From Planococcus donghaensis MPA1U2 (GTDB lineage: Bacteria > Bacillota > Bacilli > Bacillales_A > Planococcaceae), in NCBI RefSeq assembly GCF_000189395.1, contig NZ_AEPB01000034.1:1-51349 (forward strand): 51,349 nucleotides of DNA. The letters are read 5' to 3'. Under the pieces are notes generated by a model, which had not been told where the DNA came from, did not search any database, and saw only the letters and a program-made list of their open reading frames with translations. Each line of letters opens with the position of its first letter. Position 1 is the first letter of the stretch. Below, piece after piece: positions 8,451 to 16,763 of the stretch. The translations under genes were made by a program, and so were the position numbers.

Positions 8451-8461
8451 TATACCGTTAG
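8451..8461. promoter_or_regulatory. Candidate TetR operator half-site near the regulator start
   Basis: TATACCGTTAG lies 13 bases upstream of the tetR start. It shares TATACCG with the reverse complement of the palindrome at 8536-8550, which suggests the regulator may also control itself. Confidence 0.35.
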
Positions 8462-8524
8462 TTTATTTAATAATAACCTTAAAACACTATAATATCAACG
8501 TTTTAATAGTAGTAAAACATAAAA

Positions 8525-8554
8525 CTTGAAAATTTTATACAACCGGTATAGAAT
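8525..8554 (+). promoter_or_regulatory. Promoter of the MFS exporter with embedded operator palindrome
   Basis: The -35 TTGAAA (8525-8530) and -10 TATAGA (8547-8552) are 16 bases apart. The imperfect palindrome TATACAACCGGTATA (8536-8550; arms TATAC/GTATA) spans the spacer and start of the -10, where a bound repressor would block RNA polymerase. It is the probable TetR target, inferred from position and symmetry. Confidence 0.55.
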
Positions 8555-8605
8555 AATCAAATGAAGAAATAGAAAATGTGTACCATTTACGGAGGAAACT
8601 AGAAA

Positions 8606-10075
8606 ATGACAGAACAGAAAAAACCCCCTTATGGCATTATAGCCATTTTATTTACCGGAGCATTTGTAGCAATTTTTAATCAAACGTTGTTGAATATTGC
8701 GCTCCCTGAAATAATGCTCGATTTAAATATCGAAGCCTCAACAGCACAATGGCTTGTGACCGGCTATATGTTGGTCAACGGAATTTTGATACCAGCCAGT
8801 GCTTTTTTCATACAGCGGTATTCTAACCGTTCGATTTTCATCGTAGCGATGTCTTTATTTGCGTTAGGGACCTTATTGGCGGCAATTGCGCCTGTCTTTA
8901 GCGTATTGCTAGTCGGCAGAATGATTCAAGCATCAGGTGCTGCATTAATGATGCCATTGTTAATGAACGTCATGCTAGCTGCATTTCCTGTTGAAAAAAG
9001 AGGGTCTGCAATGGGGGTATTTGGATTAGTAATGGTTGTGGCACCTGCGATTGGACCTACACTTTCCGGTTTTATCGTTGAACATTACTCATGGCGTGTG
9101 CTTTTCTGGATTGTTTTACCGATTGCGTTGATCCCATTGTTATTAGGAATTTTCAAATTGAAAAACTTAACATTCCAAGACAGAAACATTTCGCTTGATA
9201 AAGCTTCACTTGTTCTTTCAAGTTTTGGATTTGGTGGCGTGTTGTACGGATTTAGTTCAGCTGGTACATTAGGTTGGGATAGTACGACTGTGCTTGTATC
9301 AATTTTAATCGGTGTCGTAGCACTCATTGTATTTGGTCTTCGCCAATTAAAATTGAACGAACCATTACTAGAAATTCGAATTTATAAATATCCTATGTTC
9401 GCATTGTCTTCTGCGATTTCAATAGCTTTATCCATGTCGATGTTCTCGGCCATGATTTTAATGCCAATTTATGTTCAGACCATAAAAGGAATTTCGCCGA
9501 TTGACTCTGGATTACTTATGTTACCTGGAGCGTTAATCATGGGCTTTATGTCTCCTGTAACCGGTCGATTGTTTGACCGATTCGGTGCAAAAGTATTAGC
9601 GATTCCGGGGCTGGCCATTGTGGTCATCACAACTTATATGTTCAGCCAATTAAACCTAAATACGAGTTACGTAAGTATTATGTTGATTTATACATTACGG
9701 ATGTTCGGAATCTCTATGGTCATGATGCCTGTCATGACAAATGGTTTAAACACTTTGCCAATCAAAGCTTATCCACACGGAACTGCTATTAATAATACGT
9801 TACAGCAAGTAGCAGGGGCTGTTGGTTCAGCCTTTTTAATAACCATTATGAATACGCGAACGTCAGCTACAGCGCAAGACTTAGCGGCAAACGGAATAGC
9901 ACCCGAAAATATAAAAAACTTAGCGATGCTTGAAGGCATAAACTTCTCGTTTTTCGTTTCGACATTTATAGCACTTGTGTCTTTAATTCTTGCATTCTTT
10001 ATTAAAAAACCAGTTAGACCAGTAACTGAAACAGAAAAAGAAATTGTTTATAGCAGAAGAGAAGTAACTGAATAA
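8606..10075 (+). CDS. MFS multidrug efflux transporter, DHA2 (14-helix) family
   Basis: A 489-residue membrane protein with about 14 hydrophobic helices, the length typical of drug:H+ antiporters of the EmrB/QacA/LmrB group. Helix 1 carries FNQTLLNIALPEI, the DHA2-type motif D1 variant, and AQWLVTGYMLVNGILIPASAF is typical of LmrB-like exporters. GSAMGVFGLVMVVAPAIGPT is the antiporter motif C. It exports hydrophobic drugs at the expense of the proton gradient. It sits divergent from a TetR gene, with an operator-like palindrome in its promoter. The drug spectrum cannot be predicted. Confidence 0.9.
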   Translation: MTEQKKPPYGIIAILFTGAFVAIFNQTLLNIALPEIMLDLNIEASTAQWLVTGYMLVNGILIPASAFFIQRYSNRSIFIVAMSLFALGTLLAAIAPVFSVLLVGRMIQASGAALMMPLLMNVMLAAFPVEKRGSAMGVFGLVMVVAPAIGPTLSGFIVEHYSWRVLFWIVLPIALIPLLLGIFKLKNLTFQDRNISLDKASLVLSSFGFGGVLYGFSSAGTLGWDSTTVLVSILIGVVALIVFGLRQLKLNEPLLEIRIYKYPMFALSSAISIALSMSMFSAMILMPIYVQTIKGISPIDSGLLMLPGALIMGFMSPVTGRLFDRFGAKVLAIPGLAIVVITTYMFSQLNLNTSYVSIMLIYTLRMFGISMVMMPVMTNGLNTLPIKAYPHGTAINNTLQQVAGAVGSAFLITIMNTRTSATAQDLAANGIAPENIKNLAMLEGINFSFFVSTFIALVSLILAFFIKKPVRPVTETEKEIVYSRREVTE

Positions 10076-10081
10076 AGGATG

Positions 10082-10112
10082 AAACCAGTCTAAACTAAGG
10101 CTGGTTTTTTTA
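10082..10112 (+). terminator. Terminator of the MFS exporter
   Basis: AAACCAG and CTGGTTT arms with a 12-base loop, followed by T's, six bases after the exporter's stop codon. Confidence 0.75.
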
Positions 10113-10235
10113 GATGAAGTGGAGATTTATCAAGCAGGTAGGCAAGGAAATGTCCCGCTTTATATTAGTTCGAAAAAGACGGTGAAACCGCAAATATGGT
10201 ACACTTAAAGCATTGAAAAAAAGGTGGAATCGCAA

Positions 10236-11396
10236 ATGACTTTTATAAAAGAACTAAGTCCAATATGGCAAGAAAAATGGGAAAAGGCTGGATTTGAAGC
10301 GGCAATGCCGATTCAAGATCAGATGATTCCAGAAATGTTAGCAGGCAACGATATTGTAGCTGAATCTCCGACAGGTTCAGGTAAAACTTTAGCATATGTG
10401 TTGCCAATACTTGAACGCGTTAATCCTGAAAAACCAGCTATTCAAGCAATGATTGTGGCACCTTCACAAGAGTTGTCAATGCAAATCGTTAATGTTTTGC
10501 GTGAGTGGACAGAAGGTACAGCTGTAACTGTTACACAATTGATTGGTGGAGCAAACATGCAACGTCAATTAGAAAAGCTAAAGAAAAAGCCAACGATTGT
10601 AGTGGGGACTCCAGGACGTTTAAATGAATTGGTCAAAACGAAAAAACTCAAAATGCACGAAATTCGCATGTTGGTATTAGATGAAGGCGACCAGTTAATG
10701 GCGCGTGAGCACCGCAACATCATGAAAGATTTGATCGAAAAAACGCAACACGATCGTCAACTGGTACTTGTATCAGCAACGATTACAGAAGAAATTGAAC
10801 TCGTTGCTGAACGTTTAATGCAACATCCGACACGTCTTAAAGTAACGGCAGAAGATTTGCCAATGTTCGGCAAAGTGACGCATTCATTCATTAAAGTAGA
10901 CGAGCGTGATAAAACGGAATTGTTGCGTAGCATTTCGCATATTCCAGGTATGAAAGCATTGGCATTTGTTAATAATTTAGATCAGTTGCTAATGAAAGAA
11001 AATAAATTAAAATTCCGTGATGCTAAAATCGTCACATTGCATTCCGAAATGAAAAAAGATGAACGCAAGAAAGCATTAGATGCTTTCCGTAAAGGGGAAG
11101 TAGCTGTGTTAATCGCGACAGAAGTAGCAGCTCGTGGATTAGATATTGACTTAGTCACACATGTTGTCCATGTAGATGTTCCGCAAACCATTGAACAGTA
11201 TTTGCATCGTTCAGGAAGAACGGGTAGAGCGGGAGCAGATGGAGAAGTATTGACTTTATTGGCGTATGCTGATGAACGTCATTATAAAAAGTTCACAAAA
11301 GAATTACCTTCGAAACCTGTTCAAAAAATTATCCATGGTGGAAAGTTAATTGAAGGATCAAGCAAAACCATTGCTGCAAAGGGGAATAAACGATGA
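10236..11396 (+). CDS. DEAD-box RNA helicase (YfmL-like)
   Basis: A 386-residue ATP-dependent RNA helicase with both RecA domains and no long tail. Motif I is AESPTGSGKT (residues 42-51), motif Ib TPGR, motif III SAT, and motifs V/VI are ARGLDID and HRSGRTGRAG. Motif II reads D149-E-G-D152 instead of DEAD; the two acidic residues needed for Mg-ATP are kept. Size and N-terminus (ending before IQDQMIPEMLAG) resemble B. subtilis YfmL, which helps ribosome assembly. ATG 10236 is preferred over GTG 10224 because AAGGTGG lies 8 bases before it. The stop overlaps the next start (ATGA), so it is co-transcribed with an aminopeptidase gene. Confidence 0.9.
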   Translation: MTFIKELSPIWQEKWEKAGFEAAMPIQDQMIPEMLAGNDIVAESPTGSGKTLAYVLPILERVNPEKPAIQAMIVAPSQELSMQIVNVLREWTEGTAVTVTQLIGGANMQRQLEKLKKKPTIVVGTPGRLNELVKTKKLKMHEIRMLVLDEGDQLMAREHRNIMKDLIEKTQHDRQLVLVSATITEEIELVAERLMQHPTRLKVTAEDLPMFGKVTHSFIKVDERDKTELLRSISHIPGMKALAFVNNLDQLLMKENKLKFRDAKIVTLHSEMKKDERKKALDAFRKGEVAVLIATEVAARGLDIDLVTHVVHVDVPQTIEQYLHRSGRTGRAGADGEVLTLLAYADERHYKKFTKELPSKPVQKIIHGGKLIEGSSKTIAAKGNKR

Positions 11397-12622
11397 ATTT
11401 TCAGGAGAAACTTGAGCAATACGCTGAGCTAACGGTCTACGTAGGGTTAAATGTTCAAAAAGGACAATTTGTCGTCATTAATACGACGACAGATACGCTT
11501 GAATTCACCCGGCTTGTTGTTAAGAAAGCTTATGAAGCTGGTGCAAAACGTGTACAAGTGAATTACGAAGACCCGGTACTAACTCGAACTCATTTTGAAT
11601 TAGCACCTGAAGATGCATTTAAAGAGTTTCCACAATGGCCAGTTGTTCAACGTGATGAAGTGATTAACACAGGTGGTTGTTTCTTATGGATTGATGCAGA
11701 AGATCCAGATTTACTAACCGGAATTCCGGCAAAACGTTTAGCTGATTGGCAAAAAACTGCGGGGAAAGCGTTAGAACGTTATCGTCAAGCAGTTGGTACA
11801 GATAAAGTAGCTTGGTCGATTGTTGCAATTCCATCGCCAAAGTGGGCACAGAAAGTCTTCCCACAATTGCCTGCAGATCAACAAATGGAAGCTTTATGGC
11901 AGGCAATTTTTAAAACAGTAAGAATTGGTGAAGGCAATGCTGTAGAAGCATGGAAAAACCATATTGCTTTCTTAGAAAAACGTGCTACACAATTAAACGA
12001 AAAACGATATGTGAAATTACAATATAGCGCTCCTGGAACAGATTTGACGATTGAACTCCCAGACAAGCATATTTGGATGTCTGGTGCGTCAAAAACACCT
12101 CAAGGTAATCCATTTATCGCGAACATGCCGACAGAAGAAGTTTATACAGTTCCTTTAAAACAAGGTGTAGAAGGTACGGTTCGTAATACAAAGCCTTTAG
12201 TGTATCAAGGCAATGTGATTGATAACTTTACATTGACGTTTGAAAAAGGAAAAATCGTAGAGGCCAAGGCAGAAATAGGACAAGAACTTCTGAATGAGAT
12301 GATTAGTGCAGATGAAGGAGCAGCTTATTTAGGTGAAGTCGCATTAGTGCCGCATCATTCGCCAATTTCCGATTCGAATATTTTATTTTATAATACTTTG
12401 TTTGATGAAAATGCCTCAAATCATTTAGCAATTGGTGATTCTTACCCTACTTGTTACGAAGGGGCACGTGATTTAGAACGTAAGCAATTAGCTGCAATAG
12501 GACTCAATACGTCACTTGTCCATGAAGACTTTATGATTGGCAGTAGCAGTATGGATATAGATGGAATTATGGCAGACGGTTCAAAAGAGCCTATCTTCCG
12601 AAATGGAAATTGGGCATTTTAA
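11393..12622 (+). CDS. M29-family metallo-aminopeptidase (AmpS/PepS type)
   Basis: A 409-residue cytoplasmic aminopeptidase of family M29, which uses two metal ions (Co2+, Zn2+ or Mn2+) to remove N-terminal residues from peptides. The characteristic C-terminal half is present: GEVALVPHHSPI, NILFYNTLFDENASNH and HEDFMIGSSSMDIDG, which supply the conserved Glu, His, Tyr and Asp metal and catalytic residues. It overlaps the helicase gene by ATGA and precedes an SGNH hydrolase gene by 12 bases. A paralogue of about the same length, with the same motifs, lies at 22817-24049. Likely role: final degradation of peptides. Confidence 0.9.
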   Translation: MNFQEKLEQYAELTVYVGLNVQKGQFVVINTTTDTLEFTRLVVKKAYEAGAKRVQVNYEDPVLTRTHFELAPEDAFKEFPQWPVVQRDEVINTGGCFLWIDAEDPDLLTGIPAKRLADWQKTAGKALERYRQAVGTDKVAWSIVAIPSPKWAQKVFPQLPADQQMEALWQAIFKTVRIGEGNAVEAWKNHIAFLEKRATQLNEKRYVKLQYSAPGTDLTIELPDKHIWMSGASKTPQGNPFIANMPTEEVYTVPLKQGVEGTVRNTKPLVYQGNVIDNFTLTFEKGKIVEAKAEIGQELLNEMISADEGAAYLGEVALVPHHSPISDSNILFYNTLFDENASNHLAIGDSYPTCYEGARDLERKQLAAIGLNTSLVHEDFMIGSSSMDIDGIMADGSKEPIFRNGNWAF

Positions 12623-12634
12623 GAGGTGATAGCA

Positions 12635-13546
12635 ATGAAGAAGTACTGGATTTCAGCGTTAGCTGGATTGCTTCTTTTTAGCGGAACAATTCAGGTGGAA
12701 GCAATGATAAATGCTCCTATAAACTATGTAGCCATTGGTGATTCTTTAGCAGCGGGTCAAACACCTATGCGAGAAATAGATAATGGTTATGCAGATTTTA
12801 TCGCACAAGAATTAATGCGCAATCAGTCGGTTGGGGTGTATTCTAAAAACTTAGCGTTTCCAGGTTTTACAACAACTGACGTGTTAGAGAGCATCCAAAC
12901 AGATGAAGCTGCAGATTTGTTAGCAACTGCTAATCTGATTACCGTATCAGCAGGCGCAAATGACTTGCTGCGCTTAGTGCAAAATGATCCAACTCAAGGT
13001 TCTTTGTCTTTTCAGCAGCGTCAAGTGGATTTTGCTCTCAACGAAGCACGAAAGAATATGGAATCTATCTTAACGGAGCTTGCTGAGCAATCGCCAAATG
13101 CTACCGTTTATGTAATGGGCTATTATTTTGCGTATCCACATGTCCGTGACACCCAGAAGAGTGGGACGGGCAAGCAGCTTGATCGACTAAATGAGATTTT
13201 AAAACAGACAGCTGAAAAAGCTGGAGCTGTCTTTGTCTCGGTCGATGAGCCATTTGGGGAAAACGCCACAAACCGAATTCCGAATCCTGCTGATGTTCAC
13301 CCGAATAGAGCTGGTTATCAGACAATGGCAAATGCATTTTTTAATGAATATCAGAAGGCATGGAGCGTAGAGGATGATGAATTGCCTCCGCCAAACCCAT
13401 TATCTTTTGAAGAAATTATGGAATCAGAAGACCAAGAAGGTTCAGAGAGTCAAAAGAACCGAAATGCTGAAGAAACAGCAACAAGACCATCAGATCGCAG
13501 TCAAACAAATTATTTGGCATTAAGAGAAATGTTGCCCTATAGTTAA
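12635..13546 (+). CDS. Secreted SGNH/GDSL-family hydrolase
   Basis: A 303-residue esterase/lipase-like protein. Residues 1-23 form a signal peptide (MKKYW, hydrophobic core, VEA cleavage site). Block I is YVAIGDSLAAG with nucleophile Ser37; block II has the conserved Gly in NLAFPGFTT; block III is SAGANDLL; block V is DVHPNRAGY with His222. The Asp lies two residues before this His instead of the usual three, so its part in the triad is uncertain. After about residue 245 comes a charged, low-complexity tail. ATG 12635 is chosen over GTG 12626, which is part of the AGAGGTGAT ribosome site. Probably acts on lipid, cell-wall or acyl esters outside the cell. Confidence 0.85.
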   Translation: MKKYWISALAGLLLFSGTIQVEAMINAPINYVAIGDSLAAGQTPMREIDNGYADFIAQELMRNQSVGVYSKNLAFPGFTTTDVLESIQTDEAADLLATANLITVSAGANDLLRLVQNDPTQGSLSFQQRQVDFALNEARKNMESILTELAEQSPNATVYVMGYYFAYPHVRDTQKSGTGKQLDRLNEILKQTAEKAGAVFVSVDEPFGENATNRIPNPADVHPNRAGYQTMANAFFNEYQKAWSVEDDELPPPNPLSFEEIMESEDQEGSESQKNRNAEETATRPSDRSQTNYLALREMLPYS

Positions 13547-13570
13547 CGACTTCGGTTTAGGTTTAATTAG

Positions 13571-13610
13571 ATAAAAGCGGTCCGGCATATTTTGCCGGAC
13601 CGCTTTTATA
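13571..13610. terminator. Bidirectional terminator
   Basis: AAAAGCGGTCCGGCA pairs with TGCCGGACCGCTTTT. It separates the SGNH hydrolase gene from the convergent small basic protein and has A and T runs on its two sides. Confidence 0.85.
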
Positions 13611-13757
13611 TTAGTGTTTTTTTCCACGTGTAGAAGATGATGTTGTCGTAGATTGACCAGTTTTGCCTTGTTTTCTTTTGTTTAATACTTTCCGAATAAT
13701 TGGGTATGCGATAGGTCCGTATTTAATAGCAGACTTTAATAATCTTCCTAGAGCCAT
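13611..13757 (-). CDS. Small basic protein, function unknown
   Basis: A 48-residue protein beginning MALGRLLKSAIKYGPIAYP. An amphipathic or weakly hydrophobic N-terminal helix is followed by a Lys/Arg-rich and Ser/Thr-rich tail ending RGKKH. I chose ATG 13757 because GGAGAG lies 7 bases upstream; the longer open frame reaches into the M20 gene and has no better ribosome site. It is 61 bases downstream of the M20 deacylase gene on the same strand. Not recognised with confidence; similar tiny proteins occur in Bacillales. Confidence 0.6.
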   Translation of the reverse strand: MALGRLLKSAIKYGPIAYPIIRKVLNKRKQGKTGQSTTTSSSTRGKKH

Positions 13758-13818
13758 TTCAATCTCTCCATTCATGTGCTTGATATTCTTTCTTTCCCTA
13801 AATTTAATAGAAGCAAAC

Positions 13819-14895
13819 CTATTCGGTTTTTTGTGCATGAGCAAGCAAGATGTTTTTAAAAGCATGGACACTCGAAATTAATACATATTCCGCATTGCCG
13901 TGCCAATCGTCTCCAGTTGGACCAAATTCAATCGCACCTTCTCCGCCATTTACCGCAGCATAATATCGTGTATCAGCAGCCCCATGTTGACCAAACAAAA
14001 TCGCTTCTTGATCAGTTGTTGTAAGAATTGCTTTTTGTAAGCTTTGAATATATGGATTTTCTTTCGGTGTTGTTAAAGCAGGCGTAGAGCCTGATGCTTT
14101 GTATTCCATCTCCACATCTACGGCATCCGCCACACTAGCTAGCTGACGAATGATTTCATCTTTATCTTGTCCTGGCATATAGCGAATTTCATAAGCCACT
14201 TCACAAATTGCAGGAACAACATTATAGCGATCTCCTGCGTTTATAATGGGTAAGTTTACAGAAGGCTGCTCATAATATTCCGTTGATTCTTTCCGAAAAG
14301 GCAAGTCAGTAATCCCTTGGTGAAATTTCATGGCGGATTCAATGGCATTCACACCTTCCCAAGGACGACTGCCGTGAGCAGGTTTTCCTTTAAATGTGAT
14401 GTCCATGCGTACAACGCCTTTTGATTGCAAGCCGACTTTTAACCCTGTAGGTTCTCCGCAAATAACAAAGTTTCCATGATAGCCTTGTTCAACTAACCAC
14501 TTAGATGTGTTTCGCCCGCCAGTTTCTTCATCTGTTACGATGTGTAATTGTACGGTACGCTTTAGTTTTGTGTCATCGAGTTCAACAAAAGCTTGCATCA
14601 TTGCGGCGACCCCTGCTTTCATATCAGCAGAACCTCGTCCGTATAAACGATCTTGTTCAACGACCGGTACAAATTGTTCTTCGTGACCGGGTACTACATC
14701 CACGTGACCATTCCACACAATTGTTTCAGTTCCTTGACCTTTCGCTGCGGTTAACATTAAATACCCATTATTTTCATGAATAGTGACGTTTTCACCTTTA
14801 TCTTTTAACCAATCAGCACAAAATTGAAGAGCTTCGTTCGCTCGTTCTTTCGTATCGCTTTGAATTTTGATTAAATCTTTTAATAGCTCAATCAT
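13819..14895 (-). CDS. M20-family deacylase/peptidase (ArgE/DapE-like)
   Basis: A 358-residue zinc hydrolase of the ArgE/DapE/CPG2 family. The metal ligands are visible: H64 in GHVDVVPG, D91 in SADMKAG, catalytic and metal Glu in TDEETGG (E123-E124), E148 in CGEPT, and a C-terminal His (probably in GPTGDDWHGN). A dimerisation domain from about residue 170 contains KGKPAHGSRPWEG. It removes an acyl or peptidyl group from an amino-acid-like substrate; N-acetylornithine, succinyl-diaminopimelate or an N-acyl amino acid are all possible. No arginine or lysine biosynthesis genes are nearby. The ATG at 14895 has no clear ribosome site. It likely shares a transcript with the small basic protein. Confidence 0.85.
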   Translation of the reverse strand: MIELLKDLIKIQSDTKERANEALQFCADWLKDKGENVTIHENNGYLMLTAAKGQGTETIVWNGHVDVVPGHEEQFVPVVEQDRLYGRGSADMKAGVAAMMQAFVELDDTKLKRTVQLHIVTDEETGGRNTSKWLVEQGYHGNFVICGEPTGLKVGLQSKGVVRMDITFKGKPAHGSRPWEGVNAIESAMKFHQGITDLPFRKESTEYYEQPSVNLPIINAGDRYNVVPAICEVAYEIRYMPGQDKDEIIRQLASVADAVDVEMEYKASGSTPALTTPKENPYIQSLQKAILTTTDQEAILFGQHGAADTRYYAAVNGGEGAIEFGPTGDDWHGNAEYVLISSVHAFKNILLAHAQKTE

Positions 14896-14991
14896 TTACT
14901 TGGCAGGCCTAAAATACGGGGCTGCCTCCACCACCTTTCGCCTCTCATTTCTAGTCTTTACTTTACCCTAAGAGTGCATCTTAAAACAGCC

Positions 14992-15020
14992 TTGCATTAA
15001 ACGAGGGGCTTGTGTACAAT
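14992..15020 (+). promoter_or_regulatory. Sigma-A promoter for the TPP riboswitch/thiT transcript
   Basis: TTGCAT (14992-14997), a 17-base spacer and TACAAT (15015-15020). It places transcription start about 20 bases before the riboswitch. Confidence 0.75.
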
Positions 15021-15043
15021 ACAGGTGAAAGTTAAATATTTGT

Positions 15044-15132
15044 ATACACCACAAGGGGAGCTTTTGCTGAGAGTGAACATCTGTTCTTACCCTTTGAACC
15101 TGTAAGTTAATACTTGCGCAGGGATGTGGATA
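15044..15132 (+). promoter_or_regulatory. TPP (thi-box) riboswitch
   Basis: The conserved thiamine pyrophosphate aptamer elements occur in order: CACAAGGGGAGC, GCTGAGAG, ACCCTTTGAACCTG, then TTGCGCAGGGATGTGG. TPP binding is expected to favour the terminator at 15149-15180 and shut off thiT when thiamine is plentiful. The arrangement matches known thiT leaders. Confidence 0.93.
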
Positions 15133-15148
15133 GAAACCGGTCCTTACA

Positions 15149-15180
15149 ACGACGCCTGGCTCTGTCCTGGCGTCGTTTTT
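15149..15180 (+). terminator. Riboswitch-controlled terminator
   Basis: AACGACGCC and GGCGTCGTT arms followed by T's, between the TPP aptamer and thiT. This is the expression platform: transcription attenuation when TPP is bound. Confidence 0.88.
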
Positions 15181-15237
15181 ATTATGGTTTTATTCGCGGC
15201 CCTTCTGGTGATGTGCACAACACATAAGGAGGAAGTC

Positions 15238-15813
15238 ATGAGAAATAAAAAAGTATTATTAATGATGGAAATTGCGATTTTTGCAGCTCTAGGGTTTGTT
15301 TTAGATTTTATATCGTTCCGGATGCCACAAGGCGGTTCAGTTAGTTTAGTCATGATTCCAATCGTCTTAATCGCTTTTAGAAGAGGTGTTGGTGCGGGCG
15401 TTTTAACTGGCTTATTAGTCGGCTTGTTACAAATTGTTTCTGGCTTTATCTCTGTAACCCCTTTGTCATTCGGCTTTGTCGTTATGCAAGTGATATTGGA
15501 TTATCTATTAGCATATGGTGTCGTAGGATTTGCTGGTGTTATGCGTGCGAAATATATGCAACATGCAGAAGCAAAACAGACAGGGAAGATGTTAATAGCG
15601 ATTGTATCAGGTGTGCTCATTGCCTCAGTGTTACGTTATTTCGTACATGTGGTCACCGGTATTTTGTTCTTCGGCATGTTTGCTGAAGGCAATGTGGTGA
15701 TTTACTCTGCCGTATACAATGCTACGTATATGATCCCAGTATTCTTACTCGCTGCCTTTGTTTGTTCCGCGCTTTTTGCAGCTGCTCCAAAGTTAGTGAA
15801 TGCAGAAGCTTAA
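15238..15813 (+). CDS. thiT: Thiamine transporter ThiT (ECF S component)
   Basis: A 191-residue protein with six membrane helices, the thiamine-binding subunit of an energy-coupling-factor importer. The family's RMPQGGSVSLVMIPI loop and a YNATYMIP motif in the last helix are present. The shared EcfA/A'/T module is not in this window. ATG 15238 follows AAGGAGGAAG. A longer open frame starting at 15124 runs through the riboswitch and terminator and is not real. Expression is controlled by the upstream TPP riboswitch. Terminator at 15817. Confidence 0.92.
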   Translation: MRNKKVLLMMEIAIFAALGFVLDFISFRMPQGGSVSLVMIPIVLIAFRRGVGAGVLTGLLVGLLQIVSGFISVTPLSFGFVVMQVILDYLLAYGVVGFAGVMRAKYMQHAEAKQTGKMLIAIVSGVLIASVLRYFVHVVTGILFFGMFAEGNVVIYSAVYNATYMIPVFLLAAFVCSALFAAAPKLVNAEA

Positions 15814-15816
15814 TAA

Positions 15817-15846
15817 GAAAAGACTGTCTTTGGACAGTCTTTTTTC
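15817..15846 (+). terminator. Terminator of thiT
   Basis: AAAAGACTGTC and GGACAGTCTTTT arms followed by a T-run, starting 4 bases after the thiT stop. Confidence 0.85.
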
Positions 15847-15942
15847 TATTTATTGATGGAAGAGAATCAAACAGGACAGAAGCCTCTGTTTTAATTTTGT
15901 GGTATAATTCTTGAATAGAAAAGCTTGAAAGAAGGGTATTTA

Positions 15943-16695
15943 ATGATCGCAACTACTGAAAAAGATATTGAAATGTTAACAAAAGCTGGCCAAATGGTGG
16001 CTGAAATTCGCGAAGCGATGAAAGCAGCAACCAAAGCTGGTGTTACAACAAAAGAAATTGATGAGTTGGGCGGCAAATTATTTGAAGAACTAGGCGGTGT
16101 ATCCGGACCAAAATCAGAATACGACTTCCCAGGGTATACATGCATTAGTGTCAATGAAGAAGTAGCTCACGGCATTCCAGGTAACCGGGTTATCCAAGAC
16201 GGAGATATTGTGAATATTGACGTTTCCGGATCATTCGAAGGCTATTTTTCTGATACAGGAATTTCGTTTGTAGTAGGAGAAGGCCATGCAGAAAAAGAAA
16301 AAATTTGTGCAGCGGCTGCTTCTGCATTTGACCGTGCGATGACAAAAGTTAAAGCGGGCGCTAAACTAAACCAAATCGGTAAAGCAGTGGAACGCGAAGC
16401 AAAAGAGCAAGGCTTGTTCGTTATCAAAAATTTGACTGGCCATGGCATTGGTAAATCGCTTCACGAAGCACCTCAACACATTCTAAATTATTACGATGCA
16501 TGGGAAACAACAATATTAAAAGAGGGCATGGTGCTAGCAGTAGAGCCCTTTATCTCGCAAAAGTCTGAACACATTATTGAATCAGGCGATGGCTGGACAT
16601 TTATCACGCCAGATCAGTCCTTAGTGGCACAAATTGAGCACACAGTTCTTGTAACTAAAGGTGAGCCGATTTTGCTAACAAAGCTGAATAGCTAA
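15943..16695 (+). CDS. map: Type I methionine aminopeptidase (MapB-like)
   Basis: A 250-residue enzyme that removes the initiator methionine from new proteins, a step that follows deformylation. The pita-bread fold's metal ligands are visible: the Asp pair in IDVSGSFEG/SDTG, His in TGHGIG, Glu in VEPF and Glu in IEHT; the substrate His is in VAHGIPG. The sequence follows B. subtilis MapB (YflG, 249 residues) closely, rather than the ribosomal-operon MapA. ATG 15943 has GAAGGG 6 bases upstream. A TATAAT at 15903 is a likely -10, with a poor -35. Monocistronic. Confidence 0.93.
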   Translation: MIATTEKDIEMLTKAGQMVAEIREAMKAATKAGVTTKEIDELGGKLFEELGGVSGPKSEYDFPGYTCISVNEEVAHGIPGNRVIQDGDIVNIDVSGSFEGYFSDTGISFVVGEGHAEKEKICAAAASAFDRAMTKVKAGAKLNQIGKAVEREAKEQGLFVIKNLTGHGIGKSLHEAPQHILNYYDAWETTILKEGMVLAVEPFISQKSEHIIESGDGWTFITPDQSLVAQIEHTVLVTKGEPILLTKLNS

Positions 16696-16716
16696 TTACT
16701 TTTATCATTCCAACTT

Positions 16717-16763
16717 AAAAAACCTGTCGACAACTCGAGTTACGAGATTGTCGGCAGGTTTTT
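16717..16763. terminator. Bidirectional terminator
   Basis: AAAACCTGtCGACAA pairs with TTGTCGgCAGGTTTT. It sits between map (+) and the TspO-like gene (-) and reaches the latter's stop codon. Confidence 0.8.

Noticed and set aside
15124-15237. N-terminal extension of thiT
   Set aside because: It would be translated through the TPP aptamer and terminator; ATG 15238 has a perfect ribosome site and gives the normal ThiT length.
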